Below are positions 7,895 to 17,296 of a stretch of DNA of 64,000 bases, one piece after another. Position 1 is the first letter of the stretch. Every line of letters starts with the position of its first letter. The notes below the pieces were generated by a model that was given only the letters and a program-made list of their open reading frames with translations, was not told the origin of the DNA and did no database searches. Source of the DNA: Pedobacter namyangjuensis (GTDB taxonomy: Bacteria; Bacteroidota; Bacteroidia; Sphingobacteriales; Sphingobacteriaceae); NCBI RefSeq assembly GCF_003313325.1, contig NZ_QMHQ01000002.1, forward strand, positions 248,001-312,000, written 5' to 3'. A program made the position numbers and the translations under genes.

Positions 7895-8728
7895 TTATTT
7901 TTTTAAGAATGCTATTAAATGCTCATTCAGTTCGTCTTTATGCGTTATAAATAAACCATGTGGCGCATTTTCAAAAATAACGTATTCCGCATTTGGGATT
8001 CCTTTCGCAGATAAATCACTGGTTGCCTCAATTGGCACCGTCTGATCCGCATCGCCATGGATAATCAACGTTGGAACATTAACCTTTGCCAACTCTGCTC
8101 TAAAATCTGTTTCAGAAAAAGATCTAACACAATCTCTTGTTGCTTTTGGACTGCTAATCATTGCCATATGGTGCATCCAGTCCTGTATTTCGCTACTTAC
8201 AGGTTTGTTTAGCAAGCCCTCATTAAAAAATTGCTTTCCAAAAGTAGTTAAAAACGCAGGGCGATCTTTAAATATGTTGGCGATAATATCGTCGAACATT
8301 TCTTTTGGCACGCCTTCCTCGTGGTCGCTGGTTTTTAGCACCAATGGAATAATTGAACTTATTAAAACTGCCTTTGCAATTTTAGCTGTTCCGTAGGTGC
8401 TAATGTATCTAATTACTTCTCCACCGCCCATAGAAAAACCTACCAGCGTTACCTCGTTCAAATCTAATTCATTTATTAATGCATTTAAATCGCTTGCCAA
8501 ATGGTCGTAATCGTAACCGCTCCAAGGTCTGTCAGACTGACCAAAGCCACGTCGATCATAAGCGATGCATCTAAAACCGTTGTTTACAATTTCGGCAACC
8601 TGATATTCCCACATTTCGTGAGATACTGGCCAACCATGGATTAAAACTACTGGTTTGCCGGTACCAAAGTCTTCATAATGAATTTTTACGCTATTGCTAT
8701 CTGTTGTTGTATTTTCAATAAAAGGCAT
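7895..8728 (-). CDS. Alpha/beta hydrolase (haloperoxidase/esterase-like)
   Basis: 277-aa alpha/beta-hydrolase fold enzyme. The N-terminal strand ends in the oxyanion motif VVLIHGWPVSHEMW (about 27-40) and is followed by IAYDRRGFGQSDRP. The nucleophile elbow is GFSMGG (Ser99). The acid is the Asp in IIHGDADQTVP and the catalytic His lies in NAPHGLF near the C-terminus. This arrangement and the YDRRGFGQS motif match non-haem chloroperoxidase/arylesterase-like bacterial hydrolases. The true substrate is not visible. I chose the ATG at 8728 (MPFIEN): the longer frame to 8761 begins with TTG and adds residues untypical of the family. No signal peptide is seen, so it is cytoplasmic. It is divergent from the GmhB-like gene, with fewer than 100 bases between them. 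Confidence 0.88.
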   Translation of the reverse strand: MPFIENTTTDSNSVKIHYEDFGTGKPVVLIHGWPVSHEMWEYQVAEIVNNGFRCIAYDRRGFGQSDRPWSGYDYDHLASDLNALINELDLNEVTLVGFSMGGGEVIRYISTYGTAKIAKAVLISSIIPLVLKTSDHEEGVPKEMFDDIIANIFKDRPAFLTTFGKQFFNEGLLNKPVSSEIQDWMHHMAMISSPKATRDCVRSFSETDFRAELAKVNVPTLIIHGDADQTVPIEATSDLSAKGIPNAEYVIFENAPHGLFITHKDELNEHLIAFLKK

Positions 8729-8809
8729 ATGTTTTCTTTTTAATTGAATACTTAACAGCAAACTTTTATTTTAAGTTTTATAAATCTTACAACTTTTAAG
8801 ATGTTAAAC

Positions 8810-8817
8810 TATATTTG
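8810..8817 (+). promoter_or_regulatory. -7 element directly before the gmhB-like gene
   Basis: TATATTTG fits the Bacteroidota -7 consensus TAnnTTTG and ends 5 bases before the ATG at 8823. Transcription would start at or next to the start codon, giving a leaderless or almost leaderless mRNA. No convincing TTG is seen at the -33 position. Confidence 0.5.
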
Positions 8818-8822
8818 TTACA

Positions 8823-9329
8823 ATGGATAATTTAAAGAATAAAGCTATCTTCTTAGATCGAGATGGCGTTTTAAATCACGAGATATATGATTATATCTGT
8901 AAGGTAGAAGATTTTGAAGTTTTAACCTATCAAATAGCTCCCCTAAAAAAGTTTTACGATGAAGGTTATTTGCTAATCGTTATCACAAACCAAGGTGGAA
9001 TTGCACTAAAAAGGTATACCGAAGAAACATTAGCAGAAATGCATCAAATCTTATTTGAAGCATATAAAAAAGAAGGCGCAGTCTTTACAGACGCTTATCA
9101 TTGCCCGCACCACCCAACAGTTAATGATCCGTGCCTTTGCAGAAAACCAGGTTCGGGAATGTTGATAGATGCCATTGCGAAATATAACATCGATCCAGCT
9201 TTATCAGTAATGATTGGTGATAAGCCTAGAGATGTGGAAGCCGCTAATGGGGCAGGAGTAAAGGGGATTTTGATTGAACCCGATGAACAAATTGATTACG
9301 ATGCCGTTAAAGCTGTTTTAGCGAGTTAG
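8823..9329 (+). CDS. gmhB: HAD-family D,D-heptose 1,7-bisphosphate phosphatase-like protein
   Basis: 168-aa HAD phosphatase of the HisB-N/GmhB type. HAD motif I is FLDRDGVLN (about 10-18), with nucleophile and acid/base aspartates. Motif II is VITNQGG and motif IV is MIGDKPRDVEAA (about 136-147). The zinc-binding loop CPHHP...C.CRKP (about 95-110) is typical of GmhB and HisB-N. GmhB removes the 7-phosphate during ADP-heptose synthesis for lipopolysaccharide. No other heptose genes lie nearby, so the exact substrate is inferred from the family. The gene stands alone, followed by a bidirectional terminator at 9413-9442. A -7 box so close to the start codon suggests leaderless expression. Confidence 0.85.
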   Translation: MDNLKNKAIFLDRDGVLNHEIYDYICKVEDFEVLTYQIAPLKKFYDEGYLLIVITNQGGIALKRYTEETLAEMHQILFEAYKKEGAVFTDAYHCPHHPTVNDPCLCRKPGSGMLIDAIAKYNIDPALSVMIGDKPRDVEAANGAGVKGILIEPDEQIDYDAVKAVLAS

Positions 9330-9412
9330 CAGTTTTTAATACGAAAGCTAAATGCACCGATGTAAATCAGACTGTAAACTAAGCCTACGCTATAAAAAAA
9401 AGCTTAACAAAA

Positions 9413-9442
9413 AAATAGCCTCACAAATTTGTGAGGCTATTT
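9413..9442. terminator. Bidirectional terminator
   Basis: A perfect 30-bp palindrome: AAATAGCCTCACAAA followed by its exact complement. A-rich sequence precedes it. It lies between the convergent gmhB-like and transaldolase genes and can serve both. Confidence 0.85.
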
Positions 9443-9469
9443 ACATTTATATTAATATTGCAAAAAGGC

Positions 9470-10129
9470 TTATTTTCCGCTAGCCTTAGCATGGTCTGCC
9501 AAGAAGGTAGCTAAACCGCTATCGGTTAGTGGGTGTTTCAATAATGCAGTAATCGCTGACAATGGAGCCGTAATCACATCAGCACCTAATTTAGCACAAG
9601 CAACAATATGCAAAGGGCCACGGATAGAAGCTGCCAAAATCTGAGTAGGATAGCCGTAGTTGTCAAAAATCAGACGGATATCTTCAATTAATGCTAAACC
9701 ATCTGTAGAAATATCATCTAAACGACCTAAAAATGGCGAAACATAAGTAGCACCAGCTTTAGCCGCAAGTAATGCTTGTCCGGCAGAGAAAATTAAAGTA
9801 CAGTTAGTTTTAATTCCGTTGTCTGTAAAATATTTAATTGCTTTAATACCATCTTTAATCATTGGCACTTTAACCACAATTTTAGGGTTTAAAGCGGCTA
9901 AAGCTTTACCTTCAGCAATAATCTCATCGTAAGTGGTAGCAATAACTTCTGCGCTTACATTGTCGTCAACAATATCGCATATAGCTTTATAATGAGCGGT
10001 AACATTGGCTTCGCCAGTAATACCTTCTTTAGCCATTAGACTAGGGTTGGTGGTAACACCATCTAAAATTCCTAAATCTTGTGCTTCTTTAATCTGGTCA
10101 AGATTAGCAGTGTCAATAAAAAATTTCAT
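9470..10129 (-). CDS. Transaldolase (TalC/fructose-6-phosphate aldolase-like)
   Basis: 219-aa class I aldolase of the short transaldolase family. It transfers a dihydroxyacetone unit between sugar phosphates in the non-oxidative pentose phosphate pathway. The motif [13 protein letters not shown] lies at the N-terminus, [13 protein letters not shown] at about 24-36, and the Schiff-base Lys87 in [17 protein letters not shown] and the C-terminal [12 protein letters not shown] segment are also typical. The length matches TalC/MipB rather than the longer TalB. It cannot be told from sequence whether transaldolase or fructose-6-phosphate aldolase activity dominates; transaldolase is usual in Bacteroidota. 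The SRP RNA gene lies about 80 bases upstream on the same strand. Confidence 0.93.
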   Translation of the reverse strand: MKFFIDTANLDQIKEAQDLGILDGVTTNPSLMAKEGITGEANVTAHYKAICDIVDDNVSAEVIATTYDEIIAEGKALAALNPKIVVKVPMIKDGIKAIKYFTDNGIKTNCTLIFSAGQALLAAKAGATYVSPFLGRLDDISTDGLALIEDIRLIFDNYGYPTQILAASIRGPLHIVACAKLGADVITAPLSAITALLKHPLTDSGLATFLADHAKASGK

Positions 10130-10182
10130 GTTTATTTAATTCTTAGTGTAAAAGGTTCGAGTTAAAACCCTGAAGAATTTAA

Positions 10183-10200
10183 ATTCCCCCTTCAGGGGGT
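10183..10200. repeat. G/C-rich hairpin between SRP RNA and transaldolase
   Basis: CCCCCT-TC-AGGGGG forms a tight hairpin in the 80-base gap between the SRP RNA 3' end and the transaldolase start. Similar CCCCCTTCAGGGGG stretches are common intergenic debris in Bacteroidota. Its function here is unknown. Confidence 0.45.
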
Positions 10201-10212
10201 AGGGAATAAAAA

Positions 10213-10313
10213 AATGGGCAAGCAACTTTTATCGCACCGCTACAACCTTCTACCCTTGCTTTGTTCCCAACCTGGGGGAGTTCAAAGGGAGCTGATCGTA
10301 AAAGACTTGCCCG
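10213..10313 (-). ncRNA. ffs: Signal recognition particle RNA, small bacterial type (4.5S)
   Basis: Read on the minus strand, the ends pair as GGGCAAG (10312-10306) with CTTGCCC (10222-10216), followed by a T-run. The middle holds the SRP domain IV core: CCC-CAGG-TTG-GGAA-CAA-AGCA-AGGG. This is the GGAA tetraloop, a 3-bp stem and the symmetric CAGG/AGCA loop that binds Ffh, as in E. coli CAGG-UCC-GGAA-GGA-AGCA. The arms between pair imperfectly, giving a long rod of about 100 bases. The RNA joins Ffh to target membrane proteins. The 3' end is placed at the T-run (10208-10215) and the 5' end just after the promoter; both are good to a few bases. It was recognised by structure and motif, not by a covariance search. 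Confidence 0.9.
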
Positions 10314-10316
10314 GCA

Positions 10317-10345
10317 CAAAGGTAGAAAAAGGAAGCGTTTTACAA
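10317..10345 (-). promoter_or_regulatory. Promoter of SRP RNA
   Basis: On the minus strand TTG (10343-10345) is followed after 18 bases by TACCTTTG (10317-10324), a good TAnnTTTG -7 box. Transcription would begin about 5 bases later at the GCCGGGC start of the SRP RNA. Confidence 0.75.
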
Positions 10346-10944
10346 AACTAAATTTTGCTAATTATAATAAATAAATATATACTATTGATAGTTAGTTGAT
10401 TAGAATTTCAATTGTTGTGAAAACATTCCAGAATGGCGATAAAATAAGCTAACAACTATCTTTTTCGAAAAACAATGCTGGCGTGTATCGGCAATTTCGG
10501 TCCTTCTTTTCATTACAAGTCCTCGGTTCGTACCTCACCTGCGGGCTTTCCATTGCAATAAGGTTTATAATTTCTAAGGCAGTAGTTCTCTCGCAAAATT
10601 CAACCACTCATAGTTGTATAGCTTTTGCTTCATAAACTGGATTGAAATGGCATCCTTTTGCCTCACTTTGTGAGCAAAAGATATAATGTAAAGCCAGACT
10701 GACGTGATTATTGTAGCTGTGTTTGGCTTTTCTAACAAAAATGAAAACGCTTATACTATGCGTGAATAGTATTTTTTAGTATTGCCAATTTAGCAATTGA
10801 CAACGTTAACAATTATTAAAATTGTAATTATAGCTTGCGTATGAGATAAATAAATTAACGTATCCTAAAAATTTTACTGATAATGTAATTTGTAATTCCT
10901 TTTAACTATCTTAGTGTTCTCTATACACTAACTAACCTACATAA
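10346..10944. other. Intergenic region with decayed repeat, upstream of gltB
   Basis: About 600 bases without a credible gene. Positions 10470-10710 are more GC-rich than the flanks. They contain CGGGCTTTCCATTGCAATAA (10542-10561) and, near 10640-10700, ATTGAAATGGCATCCTTTTG followed by GAGCAAAAGATATAATG. Similar phrases occur near 5515-5545 and 17211-17230. This looks like a decayed interspersed repeat. The last 230 bases are AT-rich and presumably hold the gltB promoter. I could not identify a clear promoter or riboswitch. Confidence 0.45.
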
Positions 10945-13900
10945 ATGAACCACTTGAATGAACACCAAGGACTTTACAGAAAAAGTTTCGAACACGACGC
11001 ATGCGGCATCGGGTTCGTTGCGCACGTAAAAGGGAGGAAATCCCATCAGATTATTTCTGATGCTGTAACCATTTTAGAAAACCTAGATCACCGTGGCGCT
11101 TGTGGCGCAGAACCAAACACTGGTGATGGAGCCGGGATTATGATTCAAGTTCCGCATGAGTTTTTATTTGATGAATGCTTAAGGGCGGGCTTTAGTTTGC
11201 CAGCTTATGGCGATTATGGCGTTGGACAGCTTTTTTTACCTAAAGAAATACGCGAAAGAGAAGAATGCCGAGAGATTATTTATCGCACTGCAGAAAAACT
11301 CGGACTAGAAGTTTTAGGCTTTAGAAAAGTGCAGGTTGATACTACCGACATTGGTAATATGGCACTTTCTGTTGAACCAGAAATTGAGCAAGTATTTGTA
11401 GCCAGACCTTATCATATTGCCGAAGGTGCAGATTTTGAACGTAAACTTTTCGTTTTAAAAACCTATCTAACCAAAACTATTTACAGCACCGTTGCCGGAA
11501 GTAAGGATCACTTTTATATTGTATCTTTTTCTTCTCGCACTATTATATATAAAGGTCAGCTTACTTCTTTACAAGTTAGAAGCTATTTTACAGAACTTAG
11601 CGATAAACGCATGGTTTCTGCATTTGGCCTAGTGCACTCGCGTTTTGCAACGAACACTTTCCCTTCTTGGCGCTTAGCACAGCCGTTTAGGTTTATAGCC
11701 CACAACGGCGAAATAAATACCTTGCAAGGAAATTTAAACTGGTTTAGAAGTAGCGTGAAATCATTTGCGTCGCCATATTTTACCCCAGAAGAACTAAATA
11801 TGATTCTTCCGGTAATTGACGAAACGCAATCTGATTCGGGGTGTTTAGATAACGTAGTAGAATTGCTATTGCATGCGGGTCGTTCATTGCCACATGTTTT
11901 AATGATGTTAATTCCAGAAGCTTGGGACGGAAACGAAGATATGGATCCGATTAAAAAGGCATTCTATCAATTTCATGCTTCGCTAATGGAGCCTTGGGAC
12001 GGGCCGGCTGCTATTGCGTTTACAGATGGTAGATTAATTGGTGCAACTCTAGATCGTAACGGTTTACGTCCGTCTCGTTATGCCTTAACAAGCGATGATA
12101 GAGTAATTATGGCTTCTGAATCTGGTGCCCTAGCAATTGACCAAAGTACGGTAATAAAAAAGGGTCGCTTAACACCGGGCAAAATGTTTGTGGTTGATAT
12201 GGAGCAGGGCAGGATTATAAGCGATGATGAAATAAAGCAACAAGTTTGTAGCCGCAGACCTTATGCCGATTGGATTAACCAATATCAAATTAAATTAGAA
12301 GAATTGCCAGAACCACGTGTAATGTTCACCAACTTGGCCGATGATTCTATCTTTAAATATCAACAGGTTTTTGGTTACACCAGAGAGGATATAGACTTGC
12401 TATTAAAGCCGATGGCGATTGAAGGCAAGGAAGCCATTGGTTCAATGGGAACAGATACGCCGTTAGCTATTTTATCAAAGCAACCTCAACATCTATCATC
12501 TTACTTTAAGCAATTGTTTGCCCAAGTAACTAATCCACCAATCGATCCAATCCGCGAGAAAGTGGTTATGAGCTTGGCTGGTTTCATGGGTAACAATGGT
12601 AACTTGCTGGAAGAGAATCAGATGCAATGTCATTGTGTAGGTATTAAACATCCAATATTAACCAATTTAGAATTAGAGAAATTACGAAGTATAGATACAG
12701 GTTTGTTCCAATCTAAAACGCTACAAATGTATTTTAGAGCAGATGGCAAACCAGGTGCAATGCAGAAAGCGCTAGATCGTCTTTGTCGTTACGCCGTAGA
12801 TGCAGTTGAAGACGGTTTTCAGGTTATCGTATTGTCGGATAGGGCAATCGACTCTGAACACGCTGCAATTCCTTCGCTTTTAGCGGTTTCTTCGGTACAC
12901 CATCACTTAATTAGAAAAGGTTACCGTGGTGCAGTTGGTATTGTGGTTGAGGCTGGCGACGTTTGGGAAGTGCATCACTTTGCAACCTTGATCGGTTTTG
13001 GCGCAACAGCCGTTAATCCTTATTTAGCATTAGAAACTATCAGAGGTTTTGATGAAGAAAGCGGTCTAAAACCAGAGAAATTAATCTCAAACTATATCTA
13101 TGCAGTAAATAACGGCTTGTTAAAGATTTTCTCTAAAATGGGAATCTCAACTTTACAGTCTTACCATGGTGCGCAAATCTTTGAGATTTTAGGAATTAAC
13201 CAACAAGTTGTAAATACACATTTTACAGGTGCAGTCTCTAGAATTGGTGGATTAGGTTTAGATGAAATTGCGCAAGAAACCTTAATTAAACACCGCCGTA
13301 GTTTTGGTCCTAAAACACAAGCAGAACCAATTTTATCTGCAGGTGGAACTTACAAATGGAGACGTAGGGGAGAAAAACATTTGTTCAATCCTGAAACAAT
13401 CCACTTGCTACAAAACGCAACTAGAACAAATAATTACAATACTTTTAAGCGCTACTCTAAATTAATAGACGAGCAAACGCAACAGGCATATACCATTCGT
13501 GGTTTGCTGACTTTTAATTATTCGAGGCCAGCAATTGGACTGGATGAAGTTGAGTCAACTGAATCTATCTTAAAACGTTTTGCTACGGGAGCGATGTCAT
13601 TTGGTTCAATTTCTCACGAGGCACATTCTACTTTAGCTATCGCGATGAATAGGATTGGCGGAAAGAGTAATACCGGAGAAGGTGGAGAAGATGATATCCG
13701 TTACCAAAAAATGGAAAACGGCGATTCGATGCGTTCTTCAATTAAACAAATAGCCTCTGCTCGTTTTGGGGTAACCAGTAATTATTTAACGAATGCTGAT
13801 GAGCTGCAGATTAAAATGGCACAAGGTGCGAAACCTGGAGAGGGCGGACAGTTGCCTGGTGACAAAGTAGATGATTGGATTGCAAAAGTTCGTCATGCTA

Positions 13901-15453
13901 CGCCGGGAGTTGGATTAATTTCGCCGCCTCCACACCACGATATTTATTCTATCGAAGATTTAGCCCAATTAATCTTCGACCTTAAAAACGCAAATAGAGC
14001 AGCCAGAATTAACGTTAAATTGGTCTCTAAAGCAGGTGTAGGAACCATTGCGGCAGGTGTTGCAAAGGCCCACGCAGATGTAATTTTAGTTTCTGGATAT
14101 GATGGTGGAACTGGTGCGTCTCCTCTAACTTCTATTCAGCACACTGGCTTACCTTGGGAATTAGGTTTGGCAGAAGCACATCAAACCCTTGTTAAAAACA
14201 GGTTAAGAAGCAGGGTAGTTTTGCAAACAGATGGTCAATTGAAGACTGGTAGAGATATAGCAATTGCGGCCTTGTTAGGTGCAGAAGAATGGGGTGTTGC
14301 AACTGCAGCTCTGGTTACAACAGGTTGTATTATGATGCGTAAATGCCACTTAAATACTTGTCCGGTTGGTGTTGCTACGCAAGATCCAAACTTGAGAAAG
14401 TTATTTACTGGTGATCCAGCACACGTTGTTAATCTTTTCCATTTCCTAGCCGAAGAACTTCGTGAAATTATGGCTGAACTCGGTTTTAGAACTATTAACG
14501 AGATGATTGGTCAATCGCAATATTTGCAAACTAGAGAAATTGTAGATGCCGATTGGAAATTGAAGTATGTTAACCTGGCTCCAATTCTTTACAAAGAACC
14601 AGATAATGGATTGCCTTTATATCAAACCGAATTCCAAGATCATGGACTAGATACCGTCTTAGATCATCAACTGATTGAAAAAGCACAGCCGGCAATTGTT
14701 AACAACGAACCTGTTTTTGCTAGTTTCGATGTAAAAAACACCGATAGAGCTATAGGTACAATGTTGTCCAACGAAATCTCTAAAGTGCATAAAAGTGCTG
14801 GTTTAGCCCCAGATACTATCAACTTTAAGTGCATGGGTTCTGCCGGACAAAGTTTTGGTGCCTTTGCAACTAAAGGCTTAACCCTTACACTAGAAGGCGA
14901 GGGAAATGATTACGTAGGAAAAGGTTTGTCTGGAGCGAAACTAATTGTTTATCCATTTAGCAATATTAACTACGTACCAGAGCAAAATATAATTATTGGC
15001 AACGTTGCGCTTTATGGAGCTACATCTGGCGAATTATATATTAGGGGTAAAGCGGGTGAGCGTTTTGCAGTACGTAATTCTGGTGCTACTTCTGTTGTTG
15101 AAGGTGTTGGGGATCATGGTTGCGAGTACATGACCGGAGGAGAGGTTTTGGTTCTAGGTGATACTGGAAGCAATTTTGCCGCCGGAATGAGTGGCGGTAT
15201 AGCATGGATATATGATGTAAGCAAAACATTTGCTAAAAAATGTAACAAGGAAATGGTTGATCTGGATCCTTTGCAGGAAGAAGACGAATCGAGAATTACT
15301 ACCTTACTAAAAAACCATATTAGACTAACAAACAGTAGAGTTGCAGAATTTATATTAAGCGATTGGGAAAATCAGTCTTCGCACTTTGTAAAGGTTTTCC
15401 CTAAAGAATATAAAGCAGTTTTATTAAAACGTAAACAAGTTAAAATTAATTAA
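10945..15453 (+). CDS. gltB: Glutamate synthase large subunit
   Basis: 1502-aa alpha subunit of glutamate synthase. It transfers the amide of glutamine to 2-oxoglutarate and works with GltD. A short propeptide precedes the catalytic Cys20 (DACGIGF) of the class II glutamine amidotransferase domain (about 20-430). A central domain (about 470-770) is followed by the FMN-binding synthase barrel (about 830-1200), with GEGGEDD and PPPHHDIYSIEDL motifs. The cysteines for the [3Fe-4S] cluster are in TGCIMMRKCHLNTCPVG. The C-terminal GXGXG beta-helix domain covers about 1260-1480. The length and all domains match the family. gltD follows after one base, so the two form an operon. Initial Met residues must be processed to expose Cys20. 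Confidence 0.98.
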   Translation: MNHLNEHQGLYRKSFEHDACGIGFVAHVKGRKSHQIISDAVTILENLDHRGACGAEPNTGDGAGIMIQVPHEFLFDECLRAGFSLPAYGDYGVGQLFLPKEIREREECREIIYRTAEKLGLEVLGFRKVQVDTTDIGNMALSVEPEIEQVFVARPYHIAEGADFERKLFVLKTYLTKTIYSTVAGSKDHFYIVSFSSRTIIYKGQLTSLQVRSYFTELSDKRMVSAFGLVHSRFATNTFPSWRLAQPFRFIAHNGEINTLQGNLNWFRSSVKSFASPYFTPEELNMILPVIDETQSDSGCLDNVVELLLHAGRSLPHVLMMLIPEAWDGNEDMDPIKKAFYQFHASLMEPWDGPAAIAFTDGRLIGATLDRNGLRPSRYALTSDDRVIMASESGALAIDQSTVIKKGRLTPGKMFVVDMEQGRIISDDEIKQQVCSRRPYADWINQYQIKLEELPEPRVMFTNLADDSIFKYQQVFGYTREDIDLLLKPMAIEGKEAIGSMGTDTPLAILSKQPQHLSSYFKQLFAQVTNPPIDPIREKVVMSLAGFMGNNGNLLEENQMQCHCVGIKHPILTNLELEKLRSIDTGLFQSKTLQMYFRADGKPGAMQKALDRLCRYAVDAVEDGFQVIVLSDRAIDSEHAAIPSLLAVSSVHHHLIRKGYRGAVGIVVEAGDVWEVHHFATLIGFGATAVNPYLALETIRGFDEESGLKPEKLISNYIYAVNNGLLKIFSKMGISTLQSYHGAQIFEILGINQQVVNTHFTGAVSRIGGLGLDEIAQETLIKHRRSFGPKTQAEPILSAGGTYKWRRRGEKHLFNPETIHLLQNATRTNNYNTFKRYSKLIDEQTQQAYTIRGLLTFNYSRPAIGLDEVESTESILKRFATGAMSFGSISHEAHSTLAIAMNRIGGKSNTGEGGEDDIRYQKMENGDSMRSSIKQIASARFGVTSNYLTNADELQIKMAQGAKPGEGGQLPGDKVDDWIAKVRHATPGVGLISPPPHHDIYSIEDLAQLIFDLKNANRAARINVKLVSKAGVGTIAAGVAKAHADVILVSGYDGGTGASPLTSIQHTGLPWELGLAEAHQTLVKNRLRSRVVLQTDGQLKTGRDIAIAALLGAEEWGVATAALVTTGCIMMRKCHLNTCPVGVATQDPNLRKLFTGDPAHVVNLFHFLAEELREIMAELGFRTINEMIGQSQYLQTREIVDADWKLKYVNLAPILYKEPDNGLPLYQTEFQDHGLDTVLDHQLIEKAQPAIVNNEPVFASFDVKNTDRAIGTMLSNEISKVHKSAGLAPDTINFKCMGSAGQSFGAFATKGLTLTLEGEGNDYVGKGLSGAKLIVYPFSNINYVPEQNIIIGNVALYGATSGELYIRGKAGERFAVRNSGATSVVEGVGDHGCEYMTGGEVLVLGDTGSNFAAGMSGGIAWIYDVSKTFAKKCNKEMVDLDPLQEEDESRITTLLKNHIRLTNSRVAEFILSDWENQSSHFVKVFPKEYKAVLLKRKQVKIN

Positions 15454-15454
15454 G

Positions 15455-16921
15455 ATGGGAAAAGTTACAGGATTTTTAGAGTACGAAAGAGTTTCGCCAT
15501 CTAAACAACAACCTAACGAACGCCTAGAGCATTATAACGAGTTTGTAAACCCACTTGCAGACGACCAATTAAATAAACAAGCTGGCCGTTGCATGGATTG
15601 TGGTGTTCCGTTTTGCCAATCTGGTTGCCCGTTGGGCAATGTAATTCCAGAGTTTAACGATGCAGTTTACAAAGGTGATTGGTTAAACGCTGCAGAAATA
15701 TTGTTAAGTACTAATAATTTCCCAGAGTTTACCGGCAGAATTTGTCCTGCACCTTGCGAAAGCGCTTGTGTATTAGGCATTAACAAATCACCTGTTTCTA
15801 TTGAGGAAATTGAAAAACATATTATTGAAATTGCATTTAACAAAGGCTATATTAAAGCAAATGCACCCTTAATTAGAACAGGGAAAAAAGTCGCCATAAT
15901 AGGTTCTGGGCCTGCAGGCTTGGCTGCAGCGGCGCAATTAAATAAAGCGGGGCACGAAGTAGTAGTTTTCGAACGTGATGACGTTCCTGGAGGATTATTA
16001 CGTTACGGAATTCCTGATTTTAAGTTGCAAAAAGATGTTGTAGCTCGTCGTATAAAGATGATGGAAGAAGAGGGGGTTGTCTTTAAATGTAATGCAAATG
16101 TTGGCGAAAACGTTGAGTTAAGTACGCTTTTGCGTGATTATCAAGCCATCGTTTTGGCTGGCGGGTCAACAATTCCTCGAGATCTAAACTTACCAGGTAG
16201 AGAATTAGAAGGTATTCATTTTGCAATGGACTTTTTAAAGCAACAAAACAAACGTGTAAGCAATAGTTACTTTTTAGGTAAACAGATTTTGGCTACAGGT
16301 AAAGATGTTATTGTAATAGGTGGTGGCGATACCGGTTCTGATTGTATCGGTACCTCAAATCGTCAGGGTGCTAAATCGGTTACACAGTTTGAGATTATGC
16401 CTATGCCACCAGAATACCGTACAGCAAATATGCCTTGGCCTCAATATCCGATGTTGTTAAAGGTAACTTCATCACACGAGGAAGGAGCAAGTAGAAACTG
16501 GGCGGTTAATACTAAAAAGTTTAATGCTGATGAAAATGGTAATTTAAAATCGCTAAGTGTTATTGAAGTACAATGGGAAATTGATGCTAATGGAAGAGCT
16601 TTAGGTTTTAAAGAAATTCCCGGAACGGAAAAAGATTATCCATGTGATTTAGTTTTATTAGCGATGGGTTTTTTGCATCCTCAAAAACAAGGTTTGTTAG
16701 ACAAACTAGGAGTAGAGCTTGATGAAAGGGGAAATGTTAAAGCGATTGAAGGCAATTTCCAAACTAATATACCTAAGGTTTTTGCCGCAGGCGATATGCG
16801 CAGGGGGCAGTCATTAGTGGTTTGGGCAATTTCTGAAGGAAGGGAAACTGCTAGAAAGGTTGACGAATATTTGATGGGTTACAGCAAATTGCCATCTAAG
16901 GATGCGATTGCCTACGCTTAG
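15455..16921 (+). CDS. gltD: Glutamate synthase small subunit
   Basis: 488-aa beta subunit of NADPH-dependent glutamate synthase. It passes electrons from NADPH through FAD and two [4Fe-4S] clusters to the large subunit. The N-terminal ferredoxin-like domain has CMDCGVPFCQSGCPLGN (about 46-62) and CPAPCESACVLG (about 95-106). The first Rossmann motif is IIGSGPAGLAAA (about 147-158), for FAD. The second, VIGGGDTGSDC, binds NADPH. FAAGDMRRGQSLVVWAI near the C-terminus is the FAD-closing motif. It begins one base after the gltB stop codon. A hairpin that could end the operon lies at 17043-17088. Complete and typical. Confidence 0.97.
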   Translation: MGKVTGFLEYERVSPSKQQPNERLEHYNEFVNPLADDQLNKQAGRCMDCGVPFCQSGCPLGNVIPEFNDAVYKGDWLNAAEILLSTNNFPEFTGRICPAPCESACVLGINKSPVSIEEIEKHIIEIAFNKGYIKANAPLIRTGKKVAIIGSGPAGLAAAAQLNKAGHEVVVFERDDVPGGLLRYGIPDFKLQKDVVARRIKMMEEEGVVFKCNANVGENVELSTLLRDYQAIVLAGGSTIPRDLNLPGRELEGIHFAMDFLKQQNKRVSNSYFLGKQILATGKDVIVIGGGDTGSDCIGTSNRQGAKSVTQFEIMPMPPEYRTANMPWPQYPMLLKVTSSHEEGASRNWAVNTKKFNADENGNLKSLSVIEVQWEIDANGRALGFKEIPGTEKDYPCDLVLLAMGFLHPQKQGLLDKLGVELDERGNVKAIEGNFQTNIPKVFAAGDMRRGQSLVVWAISEGRETARKVDEYLMGYSKLPSKDAIAYA

Positions 16922-17039
16922 TTTTTCTAACATATATAGACGATATAGGTTTTTAACTTGGTTGTCGTCCTAACGGTAGTCGAAGGGTTTATTAATAAAT
17001 CACTTATAAATTCCTCGCAAGCTCGGAATGACAAAAATA

Positions 17040-17090
17040 ATTAGCCACAGATGCGCAGATTTGAAGTCTGAGTTTTCTGTGGCTTTTTGC
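17040..17090 (+). repeat. Hairpin repeat copy 1
   Basis: Contains CGCAGATTTGAAGTCTGAGTTTT inside the outer stem AGCCACAGA/TCTGTGGCT. A second, more decayed copy lies at 17297-17346, where CGCAGATTT...ATCTGAGTTT is kept but the outer stem has lost pairing. This shows a local duplication of about 257 bp period. Confidence 0.55.
17043..17088 (+). terminator. Probable terminator after gltBD
   Basis: AGCCACAGA (17043-17051) pairs with TCTGTGGCT (17076-17084), followed by TTTT. An inner GCAGA...TCTG stem is also possible. It lies about 120 bases after gltD and is the first strong hairpin after the operon. Confidence 0.6.
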
Positions 17091-17296
17091 GTTTATTTCA
17101 TTTAGACAGAGCACGCCGATGAAAAATCTATTTGTTAACGCGTTAATTTTAACAGATATAATTATGGAAAATTAATTGCAAAAGGACCACTGCCCTTGTT
17201 CTATAAACCTTCTTGAAGCGGCATCCTTTTTGGCTGTCATCCTAACTTGTTCCGATCCGAAATCGGTGGGGTAGTCGAATGAGTACATCAATACTA

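Noticed and set aside
10346..10944. Glutamine- or ammonium-sensing riboswitch before gltB
   Set aside because: I saw no recognisable aptamer; the spacer is repeat debris followed by AT-rich DNA.
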